From Agrypnia vestita (lineage: Eukaryota > Arthropoda > Insecta > Trichoptera > Phryganeidae): DNA of 64,000 bases. The notes under the pieces are model-generated. The model saw only the letters and a program-made list of their open reading frames with translations, did not search any database and had not been told where the DNA came from. The stretch is taken from NCBI GenBank assembly GCA_016648135.1, contig JADDOH010002110.1, positions 62,001 to 126,000 of the forward strand. The letters are read 5' to 3'. Positions 12,964 through 24,800 of the stretch are shown piece by piece. Position numbers and translations under genes: made by a program. How positions within the stretch are numbered: position 1 is the stretch's first letter; each line of letters opens with the position of its first letter.

Positions 12964-13073
12964 TTGGAGATATTGTGATGGGTAATTGGGAACAAGGCAA
13001 GCACTCACCTTTCTTCCTTCGGTTCTTTGGTTCTCCTCTTGCCTCTTCTATATCTTCCAAACTTCTAGCGGTT
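12964..13073 (-). repeat. 110-bp repeat, left copy, fused to BEL pol
   Basis: From CTTCCTTCGGTTCTTTGGTT to CTTCTAGCGG this matches 17196-17314 almost base for base. On the minus strand it extends the BEL frame with RSLEDIEEARGEPKNRRKKG. That block is followed by GGTGAGT, a good splice donor. BEL homology stops exactly where the repeat begins. Confidence 0.7.
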
Positions 13074-16000
13074 TTAAACTTATAAGGAGCGGCGCGTATC
13101 CACGAGAGAGTAACTGTGAAGTCTGTAAATGCCAAGATTTTATTTAACTGAACGCGTTCGCAAATGATATCTCGTACGCATGCTATTAGATTTGAAAGAA
13201 GAAGCGCCGCACAGAGTTCTAACCTTGCAAGAGATACACATTTTGGTGAGGTAACTCTAGACTTTGCGCATAACAGTGTGACTTGTGCTTCATCTTCCTT
13301 GTTGTTTACTTGAATGTATAGCACTGCGCCATAACACTTCTCACTCGCGTGGGCAAAACCGACGAGTGCTACGTTTGAGTACGACTGCGAAATACCTACG
13401 TGACGGGGTATTTTTAACTTTTCGAGTAAATGAAGTTCTGACTTGAACTGTTGCCACTGACTTTCAATGTAAGCTGGAGCATTTTCGTCCCATTCAAGAT
13501 TTTGCTTCCAACACTCTTGAAGTAATAATTTTAATAACGTGGTAACTGGACCTAACAAAGAAAGAGGGTCGAAGAGTCTAGCAGTTGCGGAGAGAATTAT
13601 GCGCTTGGTGCATCTATCCGATTGACACACATCGGCGTTAATCTTGAATAGGAATGCGTCATCGGTAGGATTCCATCGGAGACCTACGATTTGTGTATAA
13701 GCCTCTTCATCAAATTGAACAAGCTTCGGCAATTTGAAATCAGCGGGAATTTTTTCCATTAATTTGGTTCTGTTTGAGACCCATTTACCTAGGTGGAAAC
13801 CACCAGATTTGAATAACTGGACCAGATCGCGATGAAGTTGGTAAGCGTTGTCAACCGTATCGACAGAAGAAACGTAGTCATCCATGTAAAAGTGTTTTTT
13901 GGCTGCCCATGCAGCTGCGGGCCAGCGAGAGCGTTCATCTGCTGCTAATTGCCTTATGACGCGCATTGCCAGATATGGCGAACTCGAAATCCCAAAGCAA
14001 ACGCGATTAAACTCGTAAGTTTGGATCGGGTCACTAGGATGGAATCTGAATAATATACGCTGAAATCGGTGATGTTCTGGTTTCAATTTAACTTGGAAAT
14101 ACATCTTCTCGATGTCTGCTGAGAGCGCAATCGGGAAGAGCCTAAGATTTGTTAGTAACTCAAAGATGCTAACTTGCAGATTTGACCCAGTATATAGCAG
14201 ATCATTATTTAGTCGAACTTGACTTACAGCGTTTACGACTATTCGCGTGCGGGAAGTTAATTTTTCCGGGCGATAAACAGCATGATGTGGCATATAATAG
14301 CATGGACCGGTGCGAGGTTATCAATCGCATTGATATAACCCTTGTCAATATAATCTTTAATGGTTTCATTGTAATCCTTGCGTAGTTCAGGAATAGAATC
14401 TAACCGTTTTTTCAATTGAAGAAAGCGTATTTTAGCAATTGTGTCTGTACGACCAATTTCCGTTGGTTCGCATTTAAATGGTAATGCTAAAGTATAACGT
14501 CCCATCGCATCGCGTGTGAAAGTTTCGGTGAATATTCGTTCGCAAGCTGCGTCATCAGGACTTAAATGTTTTCTAATCGGAACATTTTCCAATTCCCAAA
14601 AGCGTTGCGTTAAATTTTCTAAAGAAGGTTCGTCAACTATTGCGTATAGGGCGCGTTCAACCGGTTGCACGACACAGTTTGCTTTTCCCATGATGACATA
14701 GCCGAACAAGGTTTGTATCCCGACTGCATTTGAGTCGGATGACATCGCCTTTTGGTTCCCTAGCAAGAAAGGAAATAGTTCATTGCCTATTAAAAGATAA
14801 TATCCGCGGGCGTATGGAAATTTTCGTCAGCTAAGGGTAAGCCGTGCAAATGTTGTAGTTTGTGAATGTTCACATAAGCGTTTGGAACTTTATCTGATAT
14901 AGTGCTGATTACACGTGCGTTTATTTTGAATCTGCAGCGTGCATCAAAGCGCGAATAGATTGTCAAATCAGCGAGGCCAAATACTGGCTTTTCAGAGTTC
15001 CCTATGCCTCTGACTGTTGCTGGAGAATTTAAAATATTCAGGTTAAGGCGATCACAACAATTTTTTGTAATAAAATGACTTGTAGAACCACTGTCTAACA
15101 ATGCTCTGATTTTTAATCTTTTGCCGGAATCGTTTAAAGCGTATATTACCGCAGTAGATAACAGAGTAATCGAATTAGAAGAACTTGGACGCGTCTGGTT
15201 ATACGTTACATTGCTATGCATAGAGAGTGGAAAATTGGAAGCGACGGTTGCGTTTGCCGTTTGTGATTGTGGGGCGGGCGATGTTTGCGCGCGGTTCAGC
15301 GACGTATTATCATTAGACGATAAGCGTGTGTTTGCCATCGAAGACTCTATGTGAAGTTTAGTGTGATGTATTCGCTGGCAGATGGCGCATCTATTTTGCG
15401 ATTTACATTTTTTCACATTATGAAAGCCCAAACAATTAAAACATAAATTATTATTTTTCACGAAATCATTTCTATGATGAGAATTTAAAAGAAGAAACTT
15501 ATCGCATCTATAAAGTGGATGAGGATTATCGTTTTTACAAAAAGGACACTTAGGAAAGCTGTTATTGACAACGAATGATTGCGCAGAATAATTTTGCCTT
15601 TTATTATAATTTTTATTAACTTGCGAAGTAGAAGATTTATTATAATTTGAAGTGTTAGTTTGTAAAGACCCTGCGTTACGAAGCGTGTATATTCGGTTTT
15701 GTTCCTTCACAAAGGTAATCAATGACTCAAATGTCGGTATATTTTCATGGCGTTTCGCTTGTTCAAAAAGTGTTACAGTTTCTTTATCCAATTTGGATAA
15801 CGCGATATGTGTAAACGTAAAGTCAGCTAGATCATCTAATTGAAGTTGTTTCAATGCGGAAAATGCGGAATAGAATTTTTCTAAGAACGTGTCTAATGCG
15901 TTTTGCGAGGGAGTTTGACTACCCCTGAAATTTAAAATCTGTTCTAGGTATAACGTGGCGAGAGTACGTATATCTTGATACTTATTTTTTAGCGATTTCC

Positions 16001-16568
16001 AGATAATCTCATAATTAGCTGCAATAGGCGGAACACCTACACATACCAATGAGGCCTTACCAGTAAGTTTTCCGACAAGGTATTGTACCTTTTCCGCGTT
16101 TGACAGATGCGGATTCTTATGAATTAGCGAATTAAAATTTTCGTAAAATAAAACCCATTGGTTTGGATTACCATCGAAACCTTTTAATTCTAATGCCGGA
16201 AGCTTGCTATTTATTTTTTCGTAATTATTTATTAGCGGTTTTTGATTTTCTAATTTTGTAAGCCCTACTTGTATCGCTTTTATCTGACAATATAACTCGT
16301 CGAACGCGCAGAGATCTTTGAAATCGGGTTCATATGTAGAATCACAGCTTAGTATCGTTATATTTAACTGGTCCGTTACTTCAGTGTATTCTCTTCTAGT
16401 ATTTTCCAATGACTGTATGCGTATGAGAAATAGATCTCGTTTTATTTCTTCATCTACTTGTTTACTTAAGTCATATAAGGACTGCAACATTGAAAATAAT
16501 TTTTGTTTTTTAGCTTGTAAAATCCGTATCTTGTTTTTTATTTCACTATCTTTGTTTCGCGTAGCCAT
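13074..16568 (-). pseudogene. BEL/Pao retrotransposon gag-pol, 3'-truncated
   Basis: Gag starts at 16568 (MATRNKDSEIKNK) with a coiled-coil start, then the DUF1759 region (LPALELKGFDGNPNQW), a zinc-knuckle region (CLGFHNVKKC, CAICQRIHHTKLH) and a DUF1758 aspartic protease (LLDSGSTSHF). A single-base frameshift lies near 14797. The reverse transcriptase follows with DIEKMYFQVK, FGISSSPYLAMR and the active site YMDDYV, after a second frameshift near 14290. Homology ends inside the Pao A17/RNase H part at about 13074. Integrase and the 3' LTR were not found, and LTR borders could not be placed. Confidence 0.88.
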
Positions 16569-17195
16569 TTTGAAAATTCACTGAAGAAATGTGTTGATTG
16601 TAATTATTTTTAAAAACTGTAGAATTAATCGAAATTTAAATAAATTAAAATATTATTTTTATAATATAAAAAGTTGCAATTAGTTGTGACAACCCTGCTT
16701 TAGTTTAGAAAAATCTTAAATCTTGATAATTTTTATTAATAATACGCGTTTCTAATAGAAATAAATAAAAAATTACTTAAAATTTTTCAGTCAACCGAGC
16801 GGAAATTACCGAGCGTCGTGTGCCTTCGGCAATGTTCGGCGTTCTCCGTGTTTCCGAGCGTGTAATTTGTGTACCTACAATTTTAAGTTTTCAAACGAGT
16901 TTGTAGGTGGTATATTTATTTATTATTCACGCAGTTAAATATATGACGAACGGGAATATATTTTTTCAATATAATAGTAACTACGCCAAGTGATTTTATA
17001 AGCGTTATAAGATAAATAAGCATTTTTAACGAAATGTTTTGAATTGAACAAAGTCGGCGTATGCGATTGTTTTTTGAGGCGATCACGATAGATATAGGCG
17101 GAATGTCAGCGTATGCGTTTGGTATGCGATCGTAATTATGCTAGATACAAGGGAAGCTAGGAAGCGGGTATATCCGGTGGAAGAACCATACGATT

Positions 17196-17314
17196 GGGAG
17201 ATATTGTGTTGGATATTAGGGAACAAGAAGCAGATGAACAAGCAAGCACTAACCTTTCTTCCTTCGGTTCTTTGGTTCTCCTCTTGCCTATTCTATATCT
17301 TCCAAACTTCTAGC
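17196..17314 (-). repeat. 110-bp repeat, right copy
   Basis: Second copy, same orientation, beyond the gag start. Its donor-like site is GGTTAGT. Flanks outside the repeat differ from the left copy, so these are not simply two LTRs as far as I can see. Confidence 0.65.
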
Positions 17315-17890
17315 GGCGAGGTGTTTCCCGTTAATTTTAAGGCAAAACACTCGCGTCAATAATTAAATCTTTATTTCAGATTTGCGGTAGTTCACAGCGA
17401 GAAAAATTATGCGGTCACTTTCTTTACTGACATTTTTGTATTGCGATTGCAGCTGTTTTTTCCATCTTGTGGCGGCTTCGTTTTTCAAAACTGGAGCGGC
17501 TCTAGTACTTGCTTGCTTGAGGGAAATGGGTAGGGAATGGGAGAGAGGGAATACCTTTTTCCTAGTTTACAAATTAATTTAATGGCGCTAACAACAGCAA
17601 TTACAATATTTTGACGTTATGTAAAATTCCAAATTCTGCCTCTCATCATTCAAGGCGAAATTGCTAGTAAAAAAAGCTGCAGAAGAGGAAGGACACCCTG
17701 GCTGAAGAATCATTCAGGAAGTCCAGAGTCCTACTAGTTTGAGCTGATGCAAGTAAAATAATGATCACCAATATTAAAAATGGTTGACTGGATTTGTTCT
17801 AAACCTCATACGTCCAATTCATTTTAAGGTAATGTTTTGTAATATCGTACATGAAAAAAAACTAATCTGTAAAATGTGCATTGTCCTTAC

Positions 17891-18012
17891 CCGTCTCTGG
17901 TGATGCCGCGGCGAGCTCTCGTAAGCTGGACGTACCGGGAACGCTGGACGTACCAGGAACGCTGGACGTACCGTGAACACTGACCGTGACCGACATCGTA
18001 TTATGTTCCTGG
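17891..18012 (-). CDS. Candidate downstream exon with 18-bp repeats
   Basis: Lies between TGTAGCAG and GACGG|gtaagg. Its phase would accept the single base left by the 18742 exon, giving 41 open codons. The piece holds three near-copies of an 18-bp unit (CGTACCGGGAACGCTGGA, and on the minus strand GTCCAGCGTTCC). A second frame is also open and reads GTSSVPGTSSVPGTSS, which looks more protein-like but does not match the phase. Exon status and frame are therefore uncertain. Confidence 0.35.
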
Positions 18013-18194
18013 CTGCTACAATCAGTTTTAAGCATACTAATATATAACACTGCATATTTCACTGCTGGTACAATGACGGTATATGGACCAATATTAAAAA
18101 AATGTATTTCTATAAGGACACTCTACAAGCTATTTTTTAAAACAATCCATAGTTAAGTAATTGGGCATAAGTATGTGCCAATACTGGCTATACA

Positions 18195-18310
18195 GACGGC
18201 CGTATTCTGAAAATAGCAATATTGCTATTTCGGTTTCTTGACAGTTACTGTATAACATCGTAATGCTGTCAAGGTTGACGTTTTAAGTTTGAAATTAATT
18301 AATTCAATCA
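18195..18310 (+). repeat. Partial copy of foldback family F44
   Basis: GGCCGTATTCTGAAAATAGC and AATATTGCTATTTC followed by TTCTTGACA and GACGTTTTAAGTTTGA match one arm of the foldback at 44690-44975. Confidence 0.5.
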
Positions 18311-18672
18311 ATCAGAAAGCTCTTAAACATAAACAAATGTTAAGTTATTCACAAATTGTGAATAAATTAATGTTTGTTTACGTTTACAGAAAACTACACA
18401 CAGAAGACTCTGAACGGCTGTGAAAATGTGAGAACATTTTTATAGTTTAATCAATCTAGCAAATCTATTAACTGATACATTTAAAATACTACTGCATTAC
18501 TATCAACATTTTTAGGACAATTATAATATAGAAAATTTAATAAATAGATGAATTATTTTTGAATAAACAAGTAACTGAATGTATTTTATAAATAAAACTT
18601 AAAAAGAGAAACTTAAAAACTGCATTATCTCAGAAAGGTACTCGTGTGAGTTTGAGTAATTCACTCACTTTT

Positions 18673-18745
18673 CGCTGAAAATTTTCTGTGATGAAATTTC
18701 CTTCTTTTCACTGAAAATTTTCTGTGATGAAATTTCCTTACAGAT
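18673..18745. repeat. 36-bp tandem duplication at a splice donor
   Basis: Two copies of CTGAAAATTTTCTGTGATGA plus AATTTCCTT. The right copy contains the donor of the 18742 exon (gtaaggaaattt on the minus strand). Confidence 0.75.
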
Positions 18746-18823
18746 CGCATCTTCAGAAAGCCCAGAATTACGGAGAATCATCATCAACTCATTTCCAAAG
18801 TCACGTGAAGATGTCGTAGGGAG
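18742..18823 (-). CDS. Exon D of unit 3: linker
   Basis: 82 bp, phase 0 to 1, as in the other D exons. It encodes [18 protein letters not shown] and then NSGLSEDAI. Only the FG start and general helical character recall the other D exons. The donor is GATCT|gtaagg. Confidence 0.55.
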
Positions 18824-21800
18824 CTGAAAAATAATTTAGCGTTTTAGGGCAATTGTGTGGTTTCTTGATTCTCGGTAAGGAAAAAAACCATTAAGAGTAA
18901 TATAAATCGGTACACGGTAATATCTCAAAATTACGTTCAAGATGGGACCAGCATGGAGAAAATAAATTGCAAAATCATGTAAGTCGGGTGTAAGTAATAC
19001 AGGGTGTAATGGAGCTAGTCCACAAAACTTTACAGCCATTTCTGCCTTGGTTATGAGTCGAAAATGTTCAAGCAACCATGACCTAATTTAATGTCAATAA
19101 TTATAGAGATATGCAGTAAAAAAATTGTTATTTTTTTAATATTTCTAACTTATTTTTGATAGATAGTAGATAGGATTTGGATAGATAATAAATAGGATTT
19201 GATGGATAGATAGAAGACAGATAGACAAAAGACAATTATAATATAGATTTAAGAACTGATAGGTTATAGGGTATTATAGATTGTCAATGTAAATAAGTAG
19301 GTAAATAAATATAGAATGTAATAAAAAAAATTTTAGACAATAAAATGTAAAATACTAATTAAAAAAATATTATATTATTTATGTCATATTAACTACTATT
19401 ATGTCATAATAGTAGTTAATATGTAACATTATGTCATATTAACAAATGTAATATCATGTCATATTAACATATGAAATAAAATTAAAATTAAAAAAACATT
19501 GTACTATTATTATAGTAGCTTATATCAATTATGAAAAATTTATTTTTTTACAATAAAAGTAAAAAAAATAATAAAAAAAACCTTACAGAAATTGAAAACA
19601 GAATTTTTTTGCAAGATTGTTATCATTTTATTTAATTTGTATTGAAACTGAAGAATTTTTCATAATCAATATAAATTACTGTAATGTTCAAAGTTTAGTA
19701 AAAAATTTGTCAGAAATATTGTGAAATAGAAATGAAAAAAAACAAAATTTTTGATATTGCATATCTCCACAACTACTGATGATGTAGTATATAATAACGA
19801 TGTAGGTATATATCCAGCTGTCAAATATTGTGGACTAGCTCTGTCACACCCTGTATATCAGGTTCATTGATAAGATGTCTACTAATAAAACATAGTACAG
19901 TAATAATCGTTATCAATATTGTTTTCACATCTGATAAATAAATAATATTATAAAATAAAGACACAAAGAAGTAATCAACAAACACAATGTAATTAAAACA
20001 AAAACACGCAACATAAATTATTTTGAGGGTTTGAGGGTCGAGGAAGAAGTAGAAAAGCATTGATAATGTGAAATATTGGTAGGTATAACTAATGAATGCT
20101 TGGAACAAGTAGATGAGCTTGTGTATTTTGTTAGTACATATCTGTATTTAATAAAAACGGAAATGATGAGAAAGATATTGAAAGAAGGGTGATTGCAAGG
20201 AAAAAAGCGAATAGAGCTTTCAATGAAATGCATTTTCTACCAATAAAGCAACCTGTTTTTGCAAAAATCTTTGCTTTTTTTCTTAATTTTTACTATTACT
20301 ACTGATCAAATTACCGGCCTTTAGGCATATGGCAAATCCATTTATCATTGAGTAAAAAATGAATAACAAACACAAAAGTCCCTGCTAAATTCAAGACCAA
20401 TAGGGCGAAGGATCTTAGGAAGGCCAAATCCAGGAGCAACAATGTTCTCAAAGACTATCTGCCTTGGAGAACCAGAACTGGAGAGAGCTGGCAGAAGACC
20501 GAGATGAGTGGAGGAAGACTCTTGAGGAGGCCAAGACCCACCAGGAGTGTTTGAGTCAGTGATGATGAAACAATTAATAAACTGGGGAAGAATATAAAGT
20601 GGAGAGTAAAGGAGTATCAGATTAGCATTTGGTGTTCACATCTCTATTTTAAAAAAAAAAATTTATCAAAAAAATAGCTATTATATAATTGAATACTCAC
20701 CATGGATTTTAAAGGCCTAGAAATACGAATCATGAGGTGTTCACTGTGCGAGGAGTTCCTTTCACAGGTTTGACACTGATCAAAATCATCGCATGTCACG
20801 CACTTGTAGCGGTATCCTCTGAATTTTCGTGATTTACAGGAATCACATTGTACTCCTCGATGCTGAAATATTAGAATATTGCATATTAATGAAATTATTT
20901 ATACATATATGTATTATTTATTAGATGGTGACTGGTTTTTACATGGTGATTCTCCTGATGGAGTGTGATTGTACCCTAAAGCGGGAGCAGATCGGCTAGG
21001 ACAATCAAACGGAGATCGGAAAGAAGAATGAAGAGCGCACAAGCGTAGCTCACGCCACTCGCACACTTCCGCGATTCCTTTTTTTAACTGTGAGACCGAT
21101 AACATGTGTTTCGCTATAGTAATCTTTAAACTAATATCTTTTATTCGCATATAAATCTCCCATATATCTATATATCAATGTGAGAATTTATTTTTGTTTA
21201 CTTGTTATTTTTCCTTTCTTACTGCCTTTTATTAAAATATAGATATATTTGGAAAAAAAAAAATCTAAATTAAACATTTGTCTGGCAGAATATTATGAAA
21301 TATTAAAATCTGAATATGTTAATTATTGTGATAGGAATATTACGAGATGTATCTCTTATTTCGGTTTCTTTTTAAATGTACATGCTTAGGAAAAAATCAT
21401 GTTTCTTGTTCTCAGTACATGCTCCTACTTGCTCACCACACATTACATACATTGCGACACATTCATTGAACACTGGAGGAGGACATCTTTAGAGTCGGTC
21501 TTCTTCCTCAGCCAGATTGGTGATCACAACCCACAATGCAACTTTCCAAAACTATAAATACACATTACCATGACCAGAAAACAAAAAAGAATCCTTTCAG
21601 AACTGGCTTCCCATTGTTTCTCTATGATGCAGAAAACGTGGACTCTTTGAGTGAAGGGAAGCGCAACAGCCCACAGAACAAATATGCCTCGATAATACAG
21701 GAATTAAATGTGATGCAGAATTCGGAGTCATATATTTGAGGATAGATGTATCCTCAAATATATGGCTCCGAATTCTCAAATACTTTGGTTAAATTCTAGA

Positions 21801-24800
21801 CTAGAAATGAGGACACCATAGAAAAATTGGTGATGCCAGAAAGGGTGGAAGGAATTGGATCTCGTGGAAAGTACAGGATTGAAACTACGAAGAAATATTA
21901 AATAATATGTAATAATACTTCTCAACATCCCACAACTTAGTTTTGTGACCATGACAAATCAGTAGTCATGGCCATACCTACCACTACCAAATAATTACCA
22001 ATTGGTCCGATGAGACAGTCTCGTTGAGCAAGTCGAAATTCCCGGCAGCTGCCAAATCGTCCAGGAGTTGGTCTCCGACAATTTTTGTAAAATTTTCAGC
22101 CTGAAATGAACAAGGTTTGATACAAAACAGGTTTAAAGTCAGAAAGCCGAAGGTTCTCTCGTAGAGGCCACATGTTACGGTTTCGTAGCAATAAAAACTA
22201 AGTGTATAGAAATCTTAATTTACGTAGTATCTTTTTTAAACAAATATATTCATGTTTTATCTTGTATGCAGTTCAAAAAAATTCTAGTTAGTAGACGGCT
22301 TTCCATTTAAGACAATTGAATGTGTATGTATGTATGTGTAAGCCATGAGTACAAAGCACATTGTTTCAATTTGTTGGTGTTTATACCCGTAAACACCAAC
22401 ACAAAACAATGTGCGTCGTACACATGGCTTACATATATAATTCAATTGTCTTCTTTACAAATTGGGTAAGAATACACATATGTTGCTTGATAATTATCAA
22501 TATTACTAGCCTTTTGACCATCCTAAGATGTGGTGCCGGTTGACAGAGCGGGGTGGTTATTTTGCCATTCGTGGACAATGTTTAGTCTCACTGTTATAAT
22601 ATTTACACAAAATAAAAAACAAATTAAAAATTTTACAAAATAAATTATCATATCTAATAAGGGAATTGAATCTTTTTTTTTCCATGGGGCGAATTGTCAG
22701 TCATATCTAATAAGGGAATTGAATCTTTTTTTTTCTATGCGGCGAATTGTCAGCAAAGCGGCTTGTAATAATCTGTTTCATTGACTTTGAAAAAAAAGAC
22801 AGGCAGCCTGCCATGTACACCGGGAACGAAAGAATTTCTAGGACCACGTGATAGGGCACGTCACCGTAATTTGCAATTACAACAGGTTGATCATCCACCT
22901 TAATTGGCGAAATGATTTTCATGATGTTTAAATCGATTGGTTGGCACATGTGATGTGAGGAAAGAGATCACATGAATAAATTCTATAATTAACAGTTTTT
23001 AAGACCGAAAGGAATGAATTTGAATGTTTTCTCTGTTTACGCAGGACCAGTTTTTGAAAAAAACTTCCATATCGGTTATTCTCAACTGCCGCCAGGTTGG
23101 CATTCTTTTCCCTAATTTTATAATGCAACATGACATACTAAATATCAAAATGCAATTCACTGTCCACACAATGCCAATTCTATTCAATAAACAAGGTACA
23201 TAAATCAGAAGTAAACAATTTGCAGGAAAAGACCAGGAAAGACAATGAACAACATGAAAAGCTTCATTCAGTCTCGATCTCTCGAGTCTCCAATGTCTTA
23301 AAAATAAAGTAGAGCAGAAAAATCGGAGTGGATGACTCCAGACAAACGGGATAAGACAATGACAAAGAAAAAGAAGAACTTTTACCATAATTGAAGTGTT
23401 TATTTTTGTTGATTGACATGAATCATTTCATGTCCATCTTTCTTATTAGAGTTTGCATGGAAATGACATAGGGTGAAATGACTGGGTGAAATATTAGATA
23501 AACAGGCATATGTAATAGATTCATCATATCGAAATAATTACCACAGGGTCCACGGGTACGGGAAAACGAATCATGTAGTGTTTGGAATGCAAGTTCTTCC
23601 ACTCGCAAACCTGACACAGGTTGCAATCAAGGCATGTGACGCACTTGTAGCGGTATCCCTCCACCAATAGCTGTCCGCAGACAGTACACTTTACAGTAGT
23701 GTGCTCTGTATGGTCACCAATACCAAAATCTGAAAAGGAAAGATTGTATGTACTTAAAATAAATAAAGGTGGGATCTTGAGGATGATCATCTTGGGCAGA
23801 TCCTCGTAGACAAATTCTGAATAAAAGCTCTAATCGAGTATGTTTATCATAGGTTCCCCAAATAAGTGTTAAAAAAACTACACTAAATATAGAAATGTTA
23901 CAAATAGCACATTTGAAGAAAACTTTGGAACATTTTAAATGGGATTCGTGGGTGGGGTTGTAATATATACTAAAAATCATTTTAACGTGAAAACCTAGGT
24001 AATTTTTTAAGATCAAAATAAATTACGGATGCTGACCTAGTAAATAGAAAGTTAAATAATACAATTCGGAGATGATACGACCGAAAGATAATTCGAGTAA
24101 TGTTTAAAATGCTAAGGGTGGTATGGCAACAGCATTCTTGAATATGCGGGACAAATATCTTCCGGCAACCAAAAGAATTCAGTGCGCAATTCCGGACCGA
24201 TACTGTATCTTCGACTTCAACACTGAGCGGCTGTCTGCATCTGCTTATAACATATTTTTCACAGAATTTATAACTGTATAAGAGGATTGCTCTATTGTTT
24301 AGTGTTAATTTACCCATAAAGCCCCTTAAAAGAAACGTAAGAACAAAAAATACAGTAGAACTGTAGACAAGAGGCGACCAACCAAGATAAAATGTCTACG
24401 AAGAATTTACTAATATACATAAATGGGCTACTCAATAGAATATACAATCATAAAGATAAAACATTAAACAATCCGGAAACATGTGGCGTCTGGCATTTTT
24501 TTTGTTCTACTAAGATGCGAATGTACATACAGTCGAACTCGGTTATAATGAGCTTGGATATAAAGAGATCTCGGCTATAATGAGCAAAACTGTGAATTGA
24601 TTTTGATTTGTGCATATTCCCATACAATTGTTCTCGGTTATAAGGAGCGCGATTCCCGGATATACGGAGCAAATTTTAGAAACTCTGCATACATATTTGC
24701 TTGAGTTACAGAAAAAAAACAAATACGTACTCATAACAATGAACTTTGTTTTTAAAGCTCGCACTTAATTAGGGTTCATTTTATGATGCACACAAACCTG

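Noticed and set aside
12884..13008. Last part of the BEL pol ORF as real C-terminus
   Set aside because: Homology to Pao pol ends near 13074; the rest comes from the 110-bp repeat and unrelated sequence.
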